Of a DNA stretch of 64,000 bases, positions 54,620 to 62,965 are shown piece by piece. The notes beneath the pieces were generated by a model that had not been told where the DNA came from, did not search any database, and was given only the letters and a program-made list of their open reading frames with translations. The DNA is from Sphingomonas sp. 67-36 (GTDB lineage: Bacteria; Pseudomonadota; Alphaproteobacteria; Sphingomonadales; Sphingomonadaceae), in assembly GCA_001897375.1 (NCBI GenBank), contig MKSU01000020.1, positions 1 through 64,000 of the forward strand. The letters are read 5' to 3'. The position numbers and the translations under genes are program-made. Positions within the stretch are counted from its first letter, which is position 1. The number at the start of each line of letters is the position of its first letter.

Positions 54620-55743
54620 GCGACTATCCCGTCGACAGGCTCGTCCTCGTTCCGGACGACATCGATCTTTCGAGATCGCCGCTCGCCGGCCAGCTCGATG
54701 CCGAAACTTATGTGCTCGGCGCGTTCAATCCCGGCCTGACGCGGCTGCCGAACGGCAACCTGCTGATGATGGTGCGGATCGCCGAGGCGCTGCGCGAGCC
54801 GATCCATGATGGCAAGGTTCACGCGATCCGCCTGGACGAGGGGCGTTATGTGCTCGACGGCTGGCCGCTCGAGCTGGTCAACACCGCGGACCCGCGCAAA
54901 TTCATGCTGCAGGGCGGCGGGTGGAAGATCATGGCCCTGACCTCGCTCTCCTGGCTCCTGCCCGTCGAGCTTTCGCCCGATGGGCAAGACATCGTCGCGA
55001 TCCATTACGATCGCTCCATCGCGCCCGCGGGCGAATGGCAATGCTATGGCGTGGAGGATGCGCGGATCAGCCGGATCGACGGAAAATGGCTGATGACCAC
55101 CTGCTCGGTCAGTCCGGAACGGCATTCGACCACGCTGTACGTTTCGGACAATGGCCTGGACTGGCGCTTCGACGGCATCGTGCTCGATCATCAGAATAAG
55201 GACATGCTGATCTTCGAGGGCCGCATCGACGGGCAATATTGGGCGCAGACGCGGCCACTGGGCGATCTCTATTTCGCCTATCCTCCCGGCAGCGAATGGC
55301 GCGCCGGGCCGTCGATCAATCTCGCCGTATCGCCCGATGCGCGCCATTGGCGCCCGTTCCTCAAGCCCGGCATCCGGCCGCGCGCCGACACCGTGGCCAC
55401 CGCGCGGATGGGAGGCGGAACGCCGCCGATCCGGGTCGACGGCGGCTGGCTGTCGCTCTGGCATGGCGTGGAGCCGAAGGAAATCGTCGGTATCTATCGC
55501 ACCTATTGGTCGCTGCTCGATCCGAAGGACCCGTCGCGCATCGTTCGAACGGAGACGTCGCCGCTGCTCGAGGCGAATCCCGCGCTGACCCGGCCGATCG
55601 AGCATCAGATGTATGTCCGCGACGTGGTGTTCACCACCGGCATCGCGGAGCTGGATGACGTATATGTCGTCGCGTCCGGGGAGGCGGATCTGGCGTGCCG
55701 GATCACGCACATCCCGAAGTCGCGCTTCAGCGGGGGATCGTGA
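54616..55743 (+). CDS. GH130-type glycoside phosphorylase/hydrolase
   Basis: The product is 375 aa with the five-bladed propeller of GH130-like enzymes. AFNPGLTRLPNGNLLMMVRI, CYGVEDARISRIDGKWLMTT (catalytic-region GxEDxR) and GGGTPPIRVDGGWLSLWHGV are the family landmarks. Members act on beta-mannosides, often by phosphorolysis. Whether it phosphorolyses or hydrolyses is not determined here. GTG 54616 begins VSDYPVDRLVLVPDD and overlaps the stop of the truncated SDR. Confidence 0.82.
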   Translation: MSDYPVDRLVLVPDDIDLSRSPLAGQLDAETYVLGAFNPGLTRLPNGNLLMMVRIAEALREPIHDGKVHAIRLDEGRYVLDGWPLELVNTADPRKFMLQGGGWKIMALTSLSWLLPVELSPDGQDIVAIHYDRSIAPAGEWQCYGVEDARISRIDGKWLMTTCSVSPERHSTTLYVSDNGLDWRFDGIVLDHQNKDMLIFEGRIDGQYWAQTRPLGDLYFAYPPGSEWRAGPSINLAVSPDARHWRPFLKPGIRPRADTVATARMGGGTPPIRVDGGWLSLWHGVEPKEIVGIYRTYWSLLDPKDPSRIVRTETSPLLEANPALTRPIEHQMYVRDVVFTTGIAELDDVYVVASGEADLACRITHIPKSRFSGGS

Positions 55744-55773
55744 ACACGAATGGCCTGCTATCCATTCAGGTCG

Positions 55774-56049
55774 TCATTTCTTGCCGAATAGCGCGCGTAG
55801 CTCTTCCTTGGCCTTTTCCAGCTTTTCGTGGTCCCGTTTCGACAGGTTGTCGCCGGCCCGGTTGATGTAGAAAGTCAGCATTCCCATCGCCGATTGCAGC
55901 GGTGTGCCCTTGCGGCGCGTGCTGTGCTCGGCCGAGCGCTTGAGCGATTGCGCGATGGCTTTGGGATCGTCCATCGTGAACACTCCCCGCTCCAGATCGA
56001 GAGCGTCGGAATGTTCGGTCACTTCGTGCGACCATTTGTGCTGGGTCAT
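55774..56049 (-). CDS. DUF3175 family small protein
   Basis: The product is 91 aa. The conserved pattern is WSHEVTEHSDALDLERGVFT, then DDPKAIAQSLKRSAEHSTRR and SAMGMLTFYINRAGDNLSKR, with a basic helical tail. It is hydrophilic and cytoplasmic. The family is widespread and uncharacterised. ATG 56049. It is convergent with the GH130 gene. Confidence 0.82.
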   Translation of the reverse strand: MTQHKWSHEVTEHSDALDLERGVFTMDDPKAIAQSLKRSAEHSTRRKGTPLQSAMGMLTFYINRAGDNLSKRDHEKLEKAKEELRALFGKK

Positions 56050-56100
56050 TTCAGGCCTCCGATCAGGCGCAGCCGCCGTCGCAGGGCAACAGGCCTTGGA

Positions 56101-56310
56101 TCAGGGGCGCTGCGCGCGCCGTTGATCTTCGGGATAGTCCTCCGGACGCACGGTGCCGACGCTCGGGCGATCTTCCACCTCTTCCGGTGGTTGACCCCCG
56201 TTCGGCTCGGCATCCCCGGCCAGGTCCGCCGTCGTGGTCTCACCCGGATTCTGCTTGCGAATCTCGTCAGCCGGGTCGGCGCCTTCATTGGCGTTGGGTC
56301 GGTTGCCCAT
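56101..56310 (-). CDS. Small acidic hydrophilic hypothetical protein
   Basis: The product is 69 aa (MGNRPNANEGADPADEIRKQ...). It is rich in Glu, Asp, Pro and Asn and is probably disordered. A GGAGAG site lies six bases before ATG 56310, which supports translation. It ends 51 bases before the DUF3175 start on the same strand. It resembles stress-associated short proteins in composition only. Confidence 0.6.
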   Translation of the reverse strand: MGNRPNANEGADPADEIRKQNPGETTTADLAGDAEPNGGQPPEEVEDRPSVGTVRPEDYPEDQRRAQRP

Positions 56311-56516
56311 CTTGTCTCTCCTGTAGTTGCAAGCTCAATTCCCGGATTGGCCGGCCGTTCCGACTTTCCTGTCGCCGGCTAATCCAGGTTTGCGAAAAAG
56401 CGCCTGCACGGACAACGGGCCACGACTCCGCCACGTCTGTTGCCCGACGTTGCGGCTACCGACGGGGAAGGGAGAGCCTATGCCGAATCGCTGCCATGGG
56501 TGGATTCGGGGGGCGA

Positions 56517-56800
56517 TTATTGGCGCAACCGGGCGCTGGCGTTGGCGGTGAAATTGAGCCGGTCGCTCATCGGCTGGTCGACCAGGGCCGTGCCGGGAAG
56601 CGTCAGCTCCCGGCTGTAGATGAACCGCGCGCCGGCGAAATCCTGCGTCTGGCCGGCGGCGTTGGTGCCGATATAATCCTTGATCTTCGTCTTGAGCCAC
56701 AGCGCGTTGCCGATCTGCTTGTCCTTGTAATCGTAATAGAAGGCGGTGCCGACGGTGGAGGTGGACGACAGGTTGCCCCCTGACACCTTTGACAGGTGGA
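56517..56800 (-). pseudogene. TonB-dependent receptor-like fragment
   Basis: A minus-strand frame reads GNLSSTSTVGTAFYYDYKDK, then QIGNALWLKTKIKDYIGTNA, and ends after SDRLNFTANASARLRQ. AFYYDYKDKQ is a common beta-strand phrase of TonB-dependent outer-membrane receptors. There is no plug, TonB box or full barrel. The region upstream to about 56912 looks scrambled in the other frames. I read it as a decayed receptor fragment; the assignment rests on a short motif. Confidence 0.35.
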
Positions 56801-56912
56801 TGAACGGCCCGCGCCATGTCGAGAGAAGCTGTTGGTGAGGTCGATCCCGATGTCCGGCTTCAATCCGCGTCGGTGACGGTTTGCGGTCGCGACGATGAAG
56901 GAACGGCGTCAA

Positions 56913-57176
56913 TCAGCGGGGCGGATCGCCGGTCGTCACCGTCGAGCGGCGGATCAATTCGCCGCCGGCATCCACCGTCAGCCGCAGGCGGCGGTTGCCG
57001 GCGAAGAAGCTCAGGCGGAACGTGCCGGCATCCTCGTCCACGCCGCGCTCGCATGCCGAGGTGATCCGCCCCGCGCGCATGTCTGCCTGCACCTGTTCGG
57101 GGGCGATCCCCAGACCGGCGGCGATCAGCGCGGCATCCACCTCCACCGCTCCGTTATCGAACCTGACCTTCTTCAT
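56913..57176 (-). CDS. DUF6522-like small protein
   Basis: The product is 87 aa (MKKVRFDNGAVEVDAALIAA...). A single conserved Cys lies in GRITSACERGVDEDAGTFRL, followed by SFFAGNRRLRLTVDAGGEL. Proteins of this kind often accompany nitric oxide reductase genes in alphaproteobacteria, which fits the neighbours. ATG 57176 gives the usual N-terminus; ATG 57191 is an alternative adding five residues. Confidence 0.7.
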   Translation of the reverse strand: MKKVRFDNGAVEVDAALIAAGLGIAPEQVQADMRAGRITSACERGVDEDAGTFRLSFFAGNRRLRLTVDAGGELIRRSTVTTGDPPR

Positions 57177-57277
57177 CACGGGAACGAGCATAATCCGTTC
57201 GCCGCCGGAAAGTTTGCTCCAGCGCAAATCGGGTCGTCTCCCGCCGGGGTAAACCAGCGCGATCGGAGGTCCGGCGG

Positions 57278-57754
57278 ATGGATGGTCTGGCACTTGCCCG
57301 CGCGTTGCACGTCCTTGGCGTGGTGGTGTGGATCGGCGGCGTCGGCATGGCGACGACGGTGGCGATCCCGGCCGCGCGACGCGGCGATCTGGGCGCGGAC
57401 CGGCTCGCGGCGTTCCAGGCGATCGAGCATCGTTTCGTGTGGCAGGCGCGCGCCGCCGTCCTGCTGGTCGGCGCGACCGGCCTGTACATGATCGCGAAGC
57501 TCGACCTGTGGGGCCGGTTCCGCGAACCCGGCTTCTGGTGGATGCACGCGATGGTCTGCGTGTGGCTGATCTTCGCGCTGATGCTGTTCGTCGGCGAGCC
57601 GCTGGTGCTCCATCGCCGCTTTCCCGGCTGGGTCGAGCGCTATCCGGAAGGCGCGTTCGCCTGGCTTCAGCGCGCGCACGTCGTGCTGCTCGCGCTCGGC
57701 CTGGTCACCGTATTCGGTGCGGTCGCCGGCAGCCACGGCTGGTCGGTTTTCTGA
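57278..57754 (+). CDS. CopD-like membrane protein of the NO reductase cluster
   Basis: The product is 158 aa with four membrane helices. A conserved His lies in LARALHVLGVVVWIGGVGMA and a second in FQAIEHRFVWQARAAVLLVG. GFWWMHAMVCVWLIFALMLF adds a third, and HVVLLALGLVTVFGAVAGSH carries a His at each end. These His residues could bind haem or copper. The gene ends 36 bases before the NO reductase gene, so it probably helps its assembly or electron supply. That role is inferred from position. Confidence 0.75.
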   Translation: MDGLALARALHVLGVVVWIGGVGMATTVAIPAARRGDLGADRLAAFQAIEHRFVWQARAAVLLVGATGLYMIAKLDLWGRFREPGFWWMHAMVCVWLIFALMLFVGEPLVLHRRFPGWVERYPEGAFAWLQRAHVVLLALGLVTVFGAVAGSHGWSVF

Positions 57755-57790
57755 CGAAGGCAATATGACATAGCGGTTAGGGGATTGTCG

Positions 57791-60115
57791 ATGACGCTGG
57801 AAGCCGAGCAGATCGATCCGCCGCTGTCCGATCCGGTCAGCGCCGTTCTCAAATGGGTGTTGCTCGCGGTGGCGGTGCTGACCTTCGGGCTGCTCGCCTG
57901 GGCGACCGTCGCCACCTATCGCGCGGTCCCGCCGCAGCCCGATCGCTTCGTGACGCAGGGCGGCGCGGTGGTGATGACCGGCGACGACGTTATCGCCGGC
58001 AAGGGCGGCTTCCAGAAAGCCGACCTGATGGACTACGGCAGCATCTACGGCATGGGCTCCTATTACGGCGAGGACTACACCGCCGCGGCGCTGGTGCGGA
58101 TCGGCACCGCCGCGCGGGAGGCGGAGGCGCAAGCGCGCTACGGCCGCGCCTTCGCCAGCCTGCCGGACGAGCAGCAGGCGGCCGCGACCGCCGCGATGCA
58201 GAAGGCGCTCCACGGCATCGACCTGACGCGGCGCGAGGTGGTGCTGCCCGACAGCGTGGCCGGCGCGATGATCTCGGTGCGCGACGAGCTGGCGCGCGGG
58301 CTGGCGGTAACCGATCCGAAGCGCGGCTGGACGCCGGCGCACAGCCTCGATCCGACGCTGGCGCGGCAGACCGCCGATTTCCTCGTCTTTTCCGCGCTTA
58401 CCACGGTTGCGCGGCGGCCGGGCGTCACCTGGTCGTGGACCGAGAACTGGCCCTATGAGCCGCTGGTCGGCAACACGCCGACCACCAACACCTTCCGCTG
58501 GACGTGGATCAGCTTCTGCTTCACCTTCTTCGCCTTCGGGCTGGTGCTGTTCATCTACGAATTCTTCCTGAACGGGCCGGACGAGGCGCCGATGGACCCG
58601 GTGCTGGCCGGCTTCCGCCCGCTCACGCCCAGCCAGAAGCGGATCGGCAAATATTTCCTCGTCGTCGCCGCGCTGCTGCTGGTGCAGATCGGCGCGGGCA
58701 CGGTGATGGCGCATTCCTATTACGAGCGCGAGGCGTTCTACGGGATCGACGTCAACCGCTGGCTGCCGTTCAACTTCCTGCGCAGCGTACATATCCAGGC
58801 GCCGATCGTGTGGATCGGCCTGTCGTGGATCGGCGCGGCGCTGTTCCTCGCTCCCGCGATCGCCGGCGGGCGCGAGGCGAAGGGGCAGCACGTGCTGGTC
58901 GACCTCCTGTTCTGGGCGACGGTGGTGGTCGTCGCGGGCGCGCTGGTGGGCGATTATCTCGGCATCATGGGGGTGATCGACCGGGGCTGGTTCTGGTTCG
59001 GCAACCAGGGGCTGTCATACATCCAGCTCGGGCGGTTCTGGCAGATCGGCTTCTTCATCGGCCTTGCGCTGTGGAGCCTGCTGGTGATGCGCGCTCTATG
59101 GCCCAGCCGCGCGCTGTTCCGCACCGCCGCCGGCCAGTTCTGGACCGGGCGCATCCGCATGGAGCATCTGATCTGGGCATCGACGATCAACATCGCGGCG
59201 CTCTACGTGTTCGGCATGATCCCGCTGACGGGGATCGAGAAATCCTTCACCATCACCGACTACTGGCGCTGGTGGGTGGTGCATCTGTGGGTCGAGCAGT
59301 CGTTCGAGTTCTTCGCCGCCTGCATGAGCGCCTATCTGCTGATGTCGGTCGGCCTCGTCTCGCGCCAGCTTGCCGAGCGCGCGGTCTATTTCGAGCTGAT
59401 CCTCGTCTTTCTCGGCGGGGTGATCGGCACCGGGCATCACCTTTACTGGGCCGGGGGGCCGAGCATGTGGGTGCCGATGGGCAGCATGTTCTCGTTCATC
59501 GAGGTGCTGCCGCTGGTGCTGCTCATCATCGAGGCGATCAACAACCACCGGCTGATCCGGCGCACGCAGGATTTCCAGTATCGCCTCGCCTATCTCTACG
59601 TGATCGGCGCGGCCTTCTGGAATTTCGTCGGCGCGGGCGTGTTCGGCGGGGGCACGCTCAACGCGCCGCTGGTCAATTATTACGAGCACGGCACGTTCCT
59701 GACGCTCAACCACGCGCATACCGCGCTGTTCGGGGCGTTCGGCGAGCTGGCGATCGGGTTGGTCTATTTCTGCCTGCGCTATGCCGCTGGCGAGCGCCAC
59801 CCGTTCAGCGAGAAGCCCGGCCTGTGGGCGTTCTGGCTCTACAATGCCGGGCTGGTGCTGTGGATCCTGCTCAACTTCTTCCCGATCGGCTGGCCGCAGC
59901 TCGATGCGGTGTACGAGCATGGTCTCGCTTATGCGCGCAGCCTCGAATTCTATCAGGGCACGCTGTTCTGGCAGTGGATGCGGCTGCCCGGCGACGTGGT
60001 GTTCGCGGCCGGTGCGCTGCTGATGGCGTGGGACTTCTTCGTGAAGGGCAAGGCGCTCGTCAGCGCGCCGCCGTCCGGCGATGCCGGCGGGGAGGGCGGC
60101 CATGCTGTGCCCTGA
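57791..60115 (+). CDS. norZ: Quinol-dependent nitric oxide reductase (qNor, NorZ)
   Basis: The 774-aa single-subunit enzyme reduces NO to N2O with quinol. The long N-terminal extension (residues about 40-240) replaces the NorC subunit but has no CxxCH haem c motif. The catalytic part has the His ligands in FNFLRSVHIQAPIVWIG, HLWVEQSFEFFAACM, the FeB pair GTGHHLYWAG, and LNHAHTALFGAFGE. About fourteen membrane helices are expected. AGGGG precedes ATG 57791. No norC, norQ or norD lies nearby, so this is detoxification rather than full denitrification, by inference. Confidence 0.93.
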   Translation: MTLEAEQIDPPLSDPVSAVLKWVLLAVAVLTFGLLAWATVATYRAVPPQPDRFVTQGGAVVMTGDDVIAGKGGFQKADLMDYGSIYGMGSYYGEDYTAAALVRIGTAAREAEAQARYGRAFASLPDEQQAAATAAMQKALHGIDLTRREVVLPDSVAGAMISVRDELARGLAVTDPKRGWTPAHSLDPTLARQTADFLVFSALTTVARRPGVTWSWTENWPYEPLVGNTPTTNTFRWTWISFCFTFFAFGLVLFIYEFFLNGPDEAPMDPVLAGFRPLTPSQKRIGKYFLVVAALLLVQIGAGTVMAHSYYEREAFYGIDVNRWLPFNFLRSVHIQAPIVWIGLSWIGAALFLAPAIAGGREAKGQHVLVDLLFWATVVVVAGALVGDYLGIMGVIDRGWFWFGNQGLSYIQLGRFWQIGFFIGLALWSLLVMRALWPSRALFRTAAGQFWTGRIRMEHLIWASTINIAALYVFGMIPLTGIEKSFTITDYWRWWVVHLWVEQSFEFFAACMSAYLLMSVGLVSRQLAERAVYFELILVFLGGVIGTGHHLYWAGGPSMWVPMGSMFSFIEVLPLVLLIIEAINNHRLIRRTQDFQYRLAYLYVIGAAFWNFVGAGVFGGGTLNAPLVNYYEHGTFLTLNHAHTALFGAFGELAIGLVYFCLRYAAGERHPFSEKPGLWAFWLYNAGLVLWILLNFFPIGWPQLDAVYEHGLAYARSLEFYQGTLFWQWMRLPGDVVFAAGALLMAWDFFVKGKALVSAPPSGDAGGEGGHAVP

Positions 60116-60329
60116 ATGCGGCGAGGTGCTCGCGCCGGGGCCGCTCGACCTGCGCTGCGCCTGTCCGGTCGAGCGGCGGCGCGGATTGCTCTCGCGCCTC
60201 TGGCGGGTCGTTTTCCGCCGGCCGCTATCGCCGGTCGCGGCGCGCGACGATGCCGCCAAACTCGCCGAGCTGCCAGCCGAGCAGGGTGGGCAACCCGATG
60301 ACCACGTCGCGCGCGCGCTTGGCGAGTGA
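60102..60329 (+). CDS. Possible small zinc-ribbon protein after qNor
   Basis: The possible product is 75 aa. It starts MLCPECGEVLAPGPLDLRCA and continues with CP, a CxxC-x(n)-CxC pattern suited to one zinc. GGGGAGG precedes ATG 60102, which overlaps the norZ end by 14 bases. The last 105 bases overlap the minus-strand hpnL-type gene. The start context argues for a real gene and the antisense overlap argues against it. Confidence 0.35.
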   Translation: MLCPECGEVLAPGPLDLRCACPVERRRGLLSRLWRVVFRRPLSPVAARDDAAKLAELPAEQGGQPDDHVARALGE

Positions 60330-61214
60330 CAGGGCGAGCGCGCTTTCGGGGGGCAGGCCGAACAGCGGCCCCGCCACCGCATAGGCCGCCTCCTGCACGC
60401 CCAGCGCGCCGGGGATGAAGAAGGCGACGCTGCGCAAGGTGAAGATCAGGCTTTCCAGCGACATCACGTCCCAGATCGCGATCCGCACGTCCATCAGGTG
60501 CAGCGCCAGCCACGCCCCCGCGCCGCTCGCCACCCACCCGGCGAGGTTGAAGGCGAACGATTTCGCCACCCGCCCGCGCCGCGCGTAGATCCGCGCCAGC
60601 TCCGCGCGGATATCGGCGATCGCCGCCTGCGATTGCGGCACCAGCCGCCCGGCGATCCGCCCGGTCAGGTCGAGCGCGGCGCGCTGCGCGACGAAGAACA
60701 GCAGGATCACCGCCACCATGATCCCGGTTCCGCCAAGGATCGCCGGGCGTAGCGCCGCCGCCGCGCCGTCGCCGATCAGCAGCGAGGCGATCATCGCCAG
60801 CCCGAACAATGTATAGACGAGCTGCGCCGCCATCTCGGTCGTCATGTCGACCACCATCGAGCCATAGACGCGTGGCGTCGCGATGCCGGCGGTGGTCAGC
60901 GTCCGCGCGCCGATCACCACGCCGCCGAGCTGCGACAGCGGCAGCAGGTCCGACACCGCCTCGCGCACCATCCGCGCCCAGGTGAAGGCGCGGATGCGGC
61001 CGATCGCCTCGCCCGGCGCGGCCGTCAGCCACGCTGCGCCGAGCAGCGCGAAAGTGCCGAGCGACCACAGGCAGAACAGCAGGAAGCCGCCCACGCCGAT
61101 CCGCCGCGCGACCGTGACGATATCGCCGAGGCCGGTCTCGCCGAACGTCCAGATCGCGATGCCCAGCCCGGCAATGGTCGCCAGCAGCAGGCCGGCGCGC
61201 GCGGAAATCCTCAG
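60225..61214 (-). CDS. hpnL: HpnL-type membrane protein (lysylphosphatidylglycerol synthetase TM family)
   Basis: The product is 329 aa with about eight membrane helices of the flippase-like UPF0104 type. WARMVREAVSDLLPLSQLGG, the VYGSMVVDMTTEMAAQLVYT segment, and LRSVAFFIPGALGVQEAAYA are family landmarks. The first helix (RAGLLLATIAGLGIAIWTFG) lies upstream of the first GTG at 61094 and no ATG, GTG or TTG starts that part. The best candidate is CTG 61214, which overlaps the stop of the previous gene (CTGA) and has GGAGA upstream. Its place after hpnJ and hpnK supports a role in moving hopanoids or their precursors. Confidence 0.85.
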   Translation of the reverse strand: MRISARAGLLLATIAGLGIAIWTFGETGLGDIVTVARRIGVGGFLLFCLWSLGTFALLGAAWLTAAPGEAIGRIRAFTWARMVREAVSDLLPLSQLGGVVIGARTLTTAGIATPRVYGSMVVDMTTEMAAQLVYTLFGLAMIASLLIGDGAAAALRPAILGGTGIMVAVILLFFVAQRAALDLTGRIAGRLVPQSQAAIADIRAELARIYARRGRVAKSFAFNLAGWVASGAGAWLALHLMDVRIAIWDVMSLESLIFTLRSVAFFIPGALGVQEAAYAVAGPLFGLPPESALALSLAKRARDVVIGLPTLLGWQLGEFGGIVARRDRR

Positions 61215-62119
61215 GCGGCGTCTCCCGCCGGTGCGGGCTTGCGCATGAACTTCAACGCGAGCCGGATCATCGCCGGCACGAAGCGCGGGCGGATCAGGCG
61301 CGGGTCATAGGGCGCGAGTCGGCGGTCGTTCTCCGACAGGCAGATCGCCGCCAGCTCGGGGAAGGTGACCTCGACGCCCAGCTCCTTCGATCCGTTGAGC
61401 GTGAAGTTGTTCTCCTGCGCCTTGCTGTTGTCGCCCATGCCCTTGGCCATGTCGATCCGCTCCCAGATCAGGAACAGCCACACGACGATCACCTTCGCCT
61501 CGAAATACGGCCTGCGCCACCACGGCATGTTGCGCCGCCACCATGCCACCCAGTTGACGAAGAACAGGATGTGCCGCCCTTCCTCGCGCATCACCGGCTC
61601 GAACGTGTCGATCAGCTCGGGCGGGAAGAAGCCGGTGTCCTTGGCGAGCTTGAACAGGCCGAAGCCGAAAAAGCTGTCGATGCACTCCGAATAGCCGGAG
61701 CGCATGAACGCCCATTCGGCGTCCTTCGGCGTCACGTAATCCGGCTCGGGCTGAAGCTCGATGCCGTACGATTGCACCATGTCGGCGAGGACGACCTTGT
61801 GGCGGCGCTCCTCGAACGCATCCATCTGCACCGCGGAGCGCAGCAGCGGGTCCTTCACCGTCTCGCCGAAGGTCTTGACGAACAGGCCGGTGCGCCCCTC
61901 GGTCTGCACCGCCATGTCCCAGATCGGCAGCGAGACGATCTTGTCGCGCGTCTCCGGCTCCAGCTCGGGCCAGTCGATCAGCGCGGGGCGATAGGGATCG
62001 TGCGTGTCGAGCAGCATCCGGCTGAACAGCGTCAGATGCTCCGGGCTGCCCAGCTTCACCGTGCCGGCGGGCAGCGGCTTCGAGGCATCGAACTGGTCCC
62101 AATCGGGCACGAGATTCAT
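61211..62119 (-). CDS. Ferritin-like di-iron protein in the hopanoid cluster
   Basis: The product is 302 aa. Two EExRH-type motifs, DAFEERRHKVVLADMV (about residues 125-140) and EPVMREEGRHILFFVNWVAW (about 198-217), are the typical ligands of a di-iron carboxylate four-helix bundle. A hydrophobic segment (VIVVWLFLIWERIDMAKGMG) may bind it to the membrane. It could be an oxidase or hydroxylase acting on a hopanoid or lipid, but its substrate is unknown. GAGG precedes ATG 62119. It sits between hpnK and the hpnL-type gene. Confidence 0.82.
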   Translation of the reverse strand: MNLVPDWDQFDASKPLPAGTVKLGSPEHLTLFSRMLLDTHDPYRPALIDWPELEPETRDKIVSLPIWDMAVQTEGRTGLFVKTFGETVKDPLLRSAVQMDAFEERRHKVVLADMVQSYGIELQPEPDYVTPKDAEWAFMRSGYSECIDSFFGFGLFKLAKDTGFFPPELIDTFEPVMREEGRHILFFVNWVAWWRRNMPWWRRPYFEAKVIVVWLFLIWERIDMAKGMGDNSKAQENNFTLNGSKELGVEVTFPELAAICLSENDRRLAPYDPRLIRPRFVPAMIRLALKFMRKPAPAGDAA

Positions 62120-62129
62120 GCGCGCATCC

Positions 62130-62960
62130 TCATGTGAAATCGGCGAACCGCCCGAGCGCGATGCTGTTGCGCGCAATCGCGGCTTGCGCAAGCGCGTCGG
62201 TGAGCGCCGTCAGTTCGCCGGGATAGTCATAGCCCGGGGCGCTGCCGGAATAAGGCGCGGTCGCCGGGTGGGTATATAGTTCGGTCAGCCCGTCGGGCAG
62301 GCGATCGAGCAGGCCGCGCACCCGCCCGGCGGTCATCGCGCCGGACCAGGCGAGGCCGAACACCTGATCAGGCACGATCATCCCCGCGCGCCGCATCCGG
62401 CGGCGGACGAACTTCGCCCATAAGGTCTCGATGCGCGGCCCGGTCCGCGTGCCGTCGATCGCGCGGAGCGGGGCGGCCGGCTCGACCGGCGCGCGCACCG
62501 CCTTCATGCCGTAACGCCGCCCGACCGCGAGGATCGTCGCGGCGATCGTCGGGTGGAGGTGGAAATGCTTGTGCGCGTTGACGTGATCGAGCGGCAGGCC
62601 GGTCGCGGCGAAGGCGGCGAACTGCGCCTCGATCTCCGCGCGGAGCTGACGCCGCGCGGCGGGGGAGGCGAAGATCGTCAGCCCCGCGCGCGCCATGTCG
62701 GTGCGGAACGCGCCCGTGGTGTCGACCAGCGCGGGAAGGCGCTCCGGCGGCAGGACGGGCCGTCCCTCCACCAGCACGACATGCAGGCCGACCCCCAGCG
62801 ACGGCAGCCGCCGCGCGCGCTCCACCGCGTCGGCGGCGGCATCGCCCGCGACCATCAGGCTGGCGGCGGTGAGGATGCCGCCGCGATGCGCCTGCTCGAC
62901 CGCTTCGTTGACCTCCCGCGAGGCGCCGAAATCGTCGGCGGTGACGATCAGGCGGCGCAA
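62130..62960 (-). CDS. hpnK: Hopanoid biosynthesis protein HpnK (YdjC-like deacetylase)
   Basis: The 276-aa protein has the YdjC/ChbG carbohydrate-deacetylase fold. VTADDFGASREVNEAVEQAH supplies the Asp pair, GLGVGLHV-like sequence (SLGVGLHVVLVEG) a His, and NAHKHFHLHPTIAATIL the HxxxxH metal site. HpnK is thought to deacetylate N-acetylglucosaminyl hopanoid. Start is TTG 62960, five bases after the hpnJ stop. Confidence 0.92.
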   Translation of the reverse strand: MRRLIVTADDFGASREVNEAVEQAHRGGILTAASLMVAGDAAADAVERARRLPSLGVGLHVVLVEGRPVLPPERLPALVDTTGAFRTDMARAGLTIFASPAARRQLRAEIEAQFAAFAATGLPLDHVNAHKHFHLHPTIAATILAVGRRYGMKAVRAPVEPAAPLRAIDGTRTGPRIETLWAKFVRRRMRRAGMIVPDQVFGLAWSGAMTAGRVRGLLDRLPDGLTELYTHPATAPYSGSAPGYDYPGELTALTDALAQAAIARNSIALGRFADFT

Positions 62961-62965
62961 GGCGG

